NCBI GenBank assembly: GCA_946902985.2
Contig: OX336388.2
Location: 1,697,901,978-1,697,965,977 of the forward strand
Direction of reading: 5' to 3'
Source: Meconema thalassinum
Lineage: Eukaryota > Arthropoda > Insecta > Orthoptera > Tettigoniidae
DNA length: 64,000 nucleotides
Shown here: piece after piece, positions 63,639 through 64,000 of the stretch
Layout of the letters: every line of letters begins with the position of its first letter
Position numbering within the stretch: the first letter of the stretch is position 1
Notes under the pieces: model-generated
The model's input: only the letters and a program-made list of their open reading frames with translations
Databases searched by the model: none
Told to the model about the DNA's origin: nothing
Program-made: the position numbers and the translations under genes

Positions 63639-64000
63639 TACTAATTATGACAAGTAACTGTAACTTCGATACAAATTATGACAGGCAACTGTAACTTCGA
63701 TACAAATTATGACAAGAAACTCTAACTTCGTTACTAATTATGACAAGTAACAGTAATTTTGATAAACTATTATGGTAGGTAACTGTAACTTCGATACTAA
63801 TTATGTCAGGTAACTGTAACTTCGATACTAATTATGACAAGTAACTGTAATTTCGATACAAATTTTGGCAGGTAACTGTAACTTCGAAATTAATTATGAC
63901 AGGTAACAGTAACTTCGATACTAATTATGACAAGTAACTGTAACTTCGATACAAATTATGGCAGGTAACTGTAACTTCGATACTAATTACTACAGGTAAC
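63639..64000 (+). repeat. 31-bp satellite array, block D (continues past the window)
   Basis: Satellite resumes in the phase left at 60,517. Up to about 63,799 the variants match those at about 49,136-49,295, including GACAGGCAACTG and the GATAAACTATTATGG monomer. After that the series differs. The array runs off the end of the window. Confidence 0.97.

Noticed and set aside
1..64000. CRISPR-like array of short regular repeats
   Set aside because: Repeats are directly abutting with no unique spacers and no cas genes; the inserted elements are eukaryotic. It is satellite DNA.
1..64000. Telomeric repeat
   Set aside because: The unit is 31 bp, not TTAGG or a similar short G-rich repeat, and both strands have similar G and C content.
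1..64000. CENP-B box in the satellite
   Set aside because: TTCG is present, but the required A and CGGG positions of the box are not met in the monomer. The presence of a pogo element (CENP-B relative) nearby looks coincidental.

Overview
This window looks like pericentromeric or other heterochromatic DNA from a large, repeat-rich animal genome, most likely an insect. About 57 of the 64 kb is one satellite family with a 31-bp unit, roughly 1,850 monomers, all in the same orientation. The insect call rests on the style of the inserted elements: a tRNA-type SINE that resembles, from memory and unchecked, SINEs of cockroaches, stick insects and grasshoppers, plus an arthropod-like non-LTR retrotransposon and an intron-bearing pogo element. 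No host gene was found.

Layout: satellite 1-18,002; a 327-bp SINE (18,003-18,329) with a 15-bp target duplication; satellite to 27,091; a 3.16-kb 5'-truncated non-LTR retrotransposon on the minus strand (27,092-30,247) with an intact 986-residue endonuclease-reverse transcriptase and an 8-bp target duplication; satellite to 60,517; a 3.12-kb pogo/Tigger-like DNA transposon (60,518-63,638) flanked by TA, with 26-bp inverted ends, a 5'UTR intron and a transposase broken by stops and frameshifts; then satellite to the end.

The satellite is not a simple array. Monomer variants recur in fixed order, so copied blocks can be recognised: adjacent units of 1,267 bp, 2,542 bp (exactly 82 monomers) and 2,390/2,607 bp; a roughly 4.8-5.4-kb unit around the retrotransposon; a block copied about 11.3 kb away; and about 7.3 kb at the window start that reappears 36.18 kb downstream. 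Offsets are whole multiples of 31 bp or nearly so, as expected from unequal exchange in register. The retrotransposon and the pogo element each sit in one copy of a duplicated block while sister copies keep an uninterrupted site, so both insertions are younger than the local duplications.

The nearest thing to an unexplained system is the satellite itself. Each monomer carries a homeodomain-type TAATTA, a branch-point-like TACTAAT, a U1-complementary CAGGTAA in many copies, and paired GTAAC words that become a dyad in a subset. What these words do, if anything, is inference.
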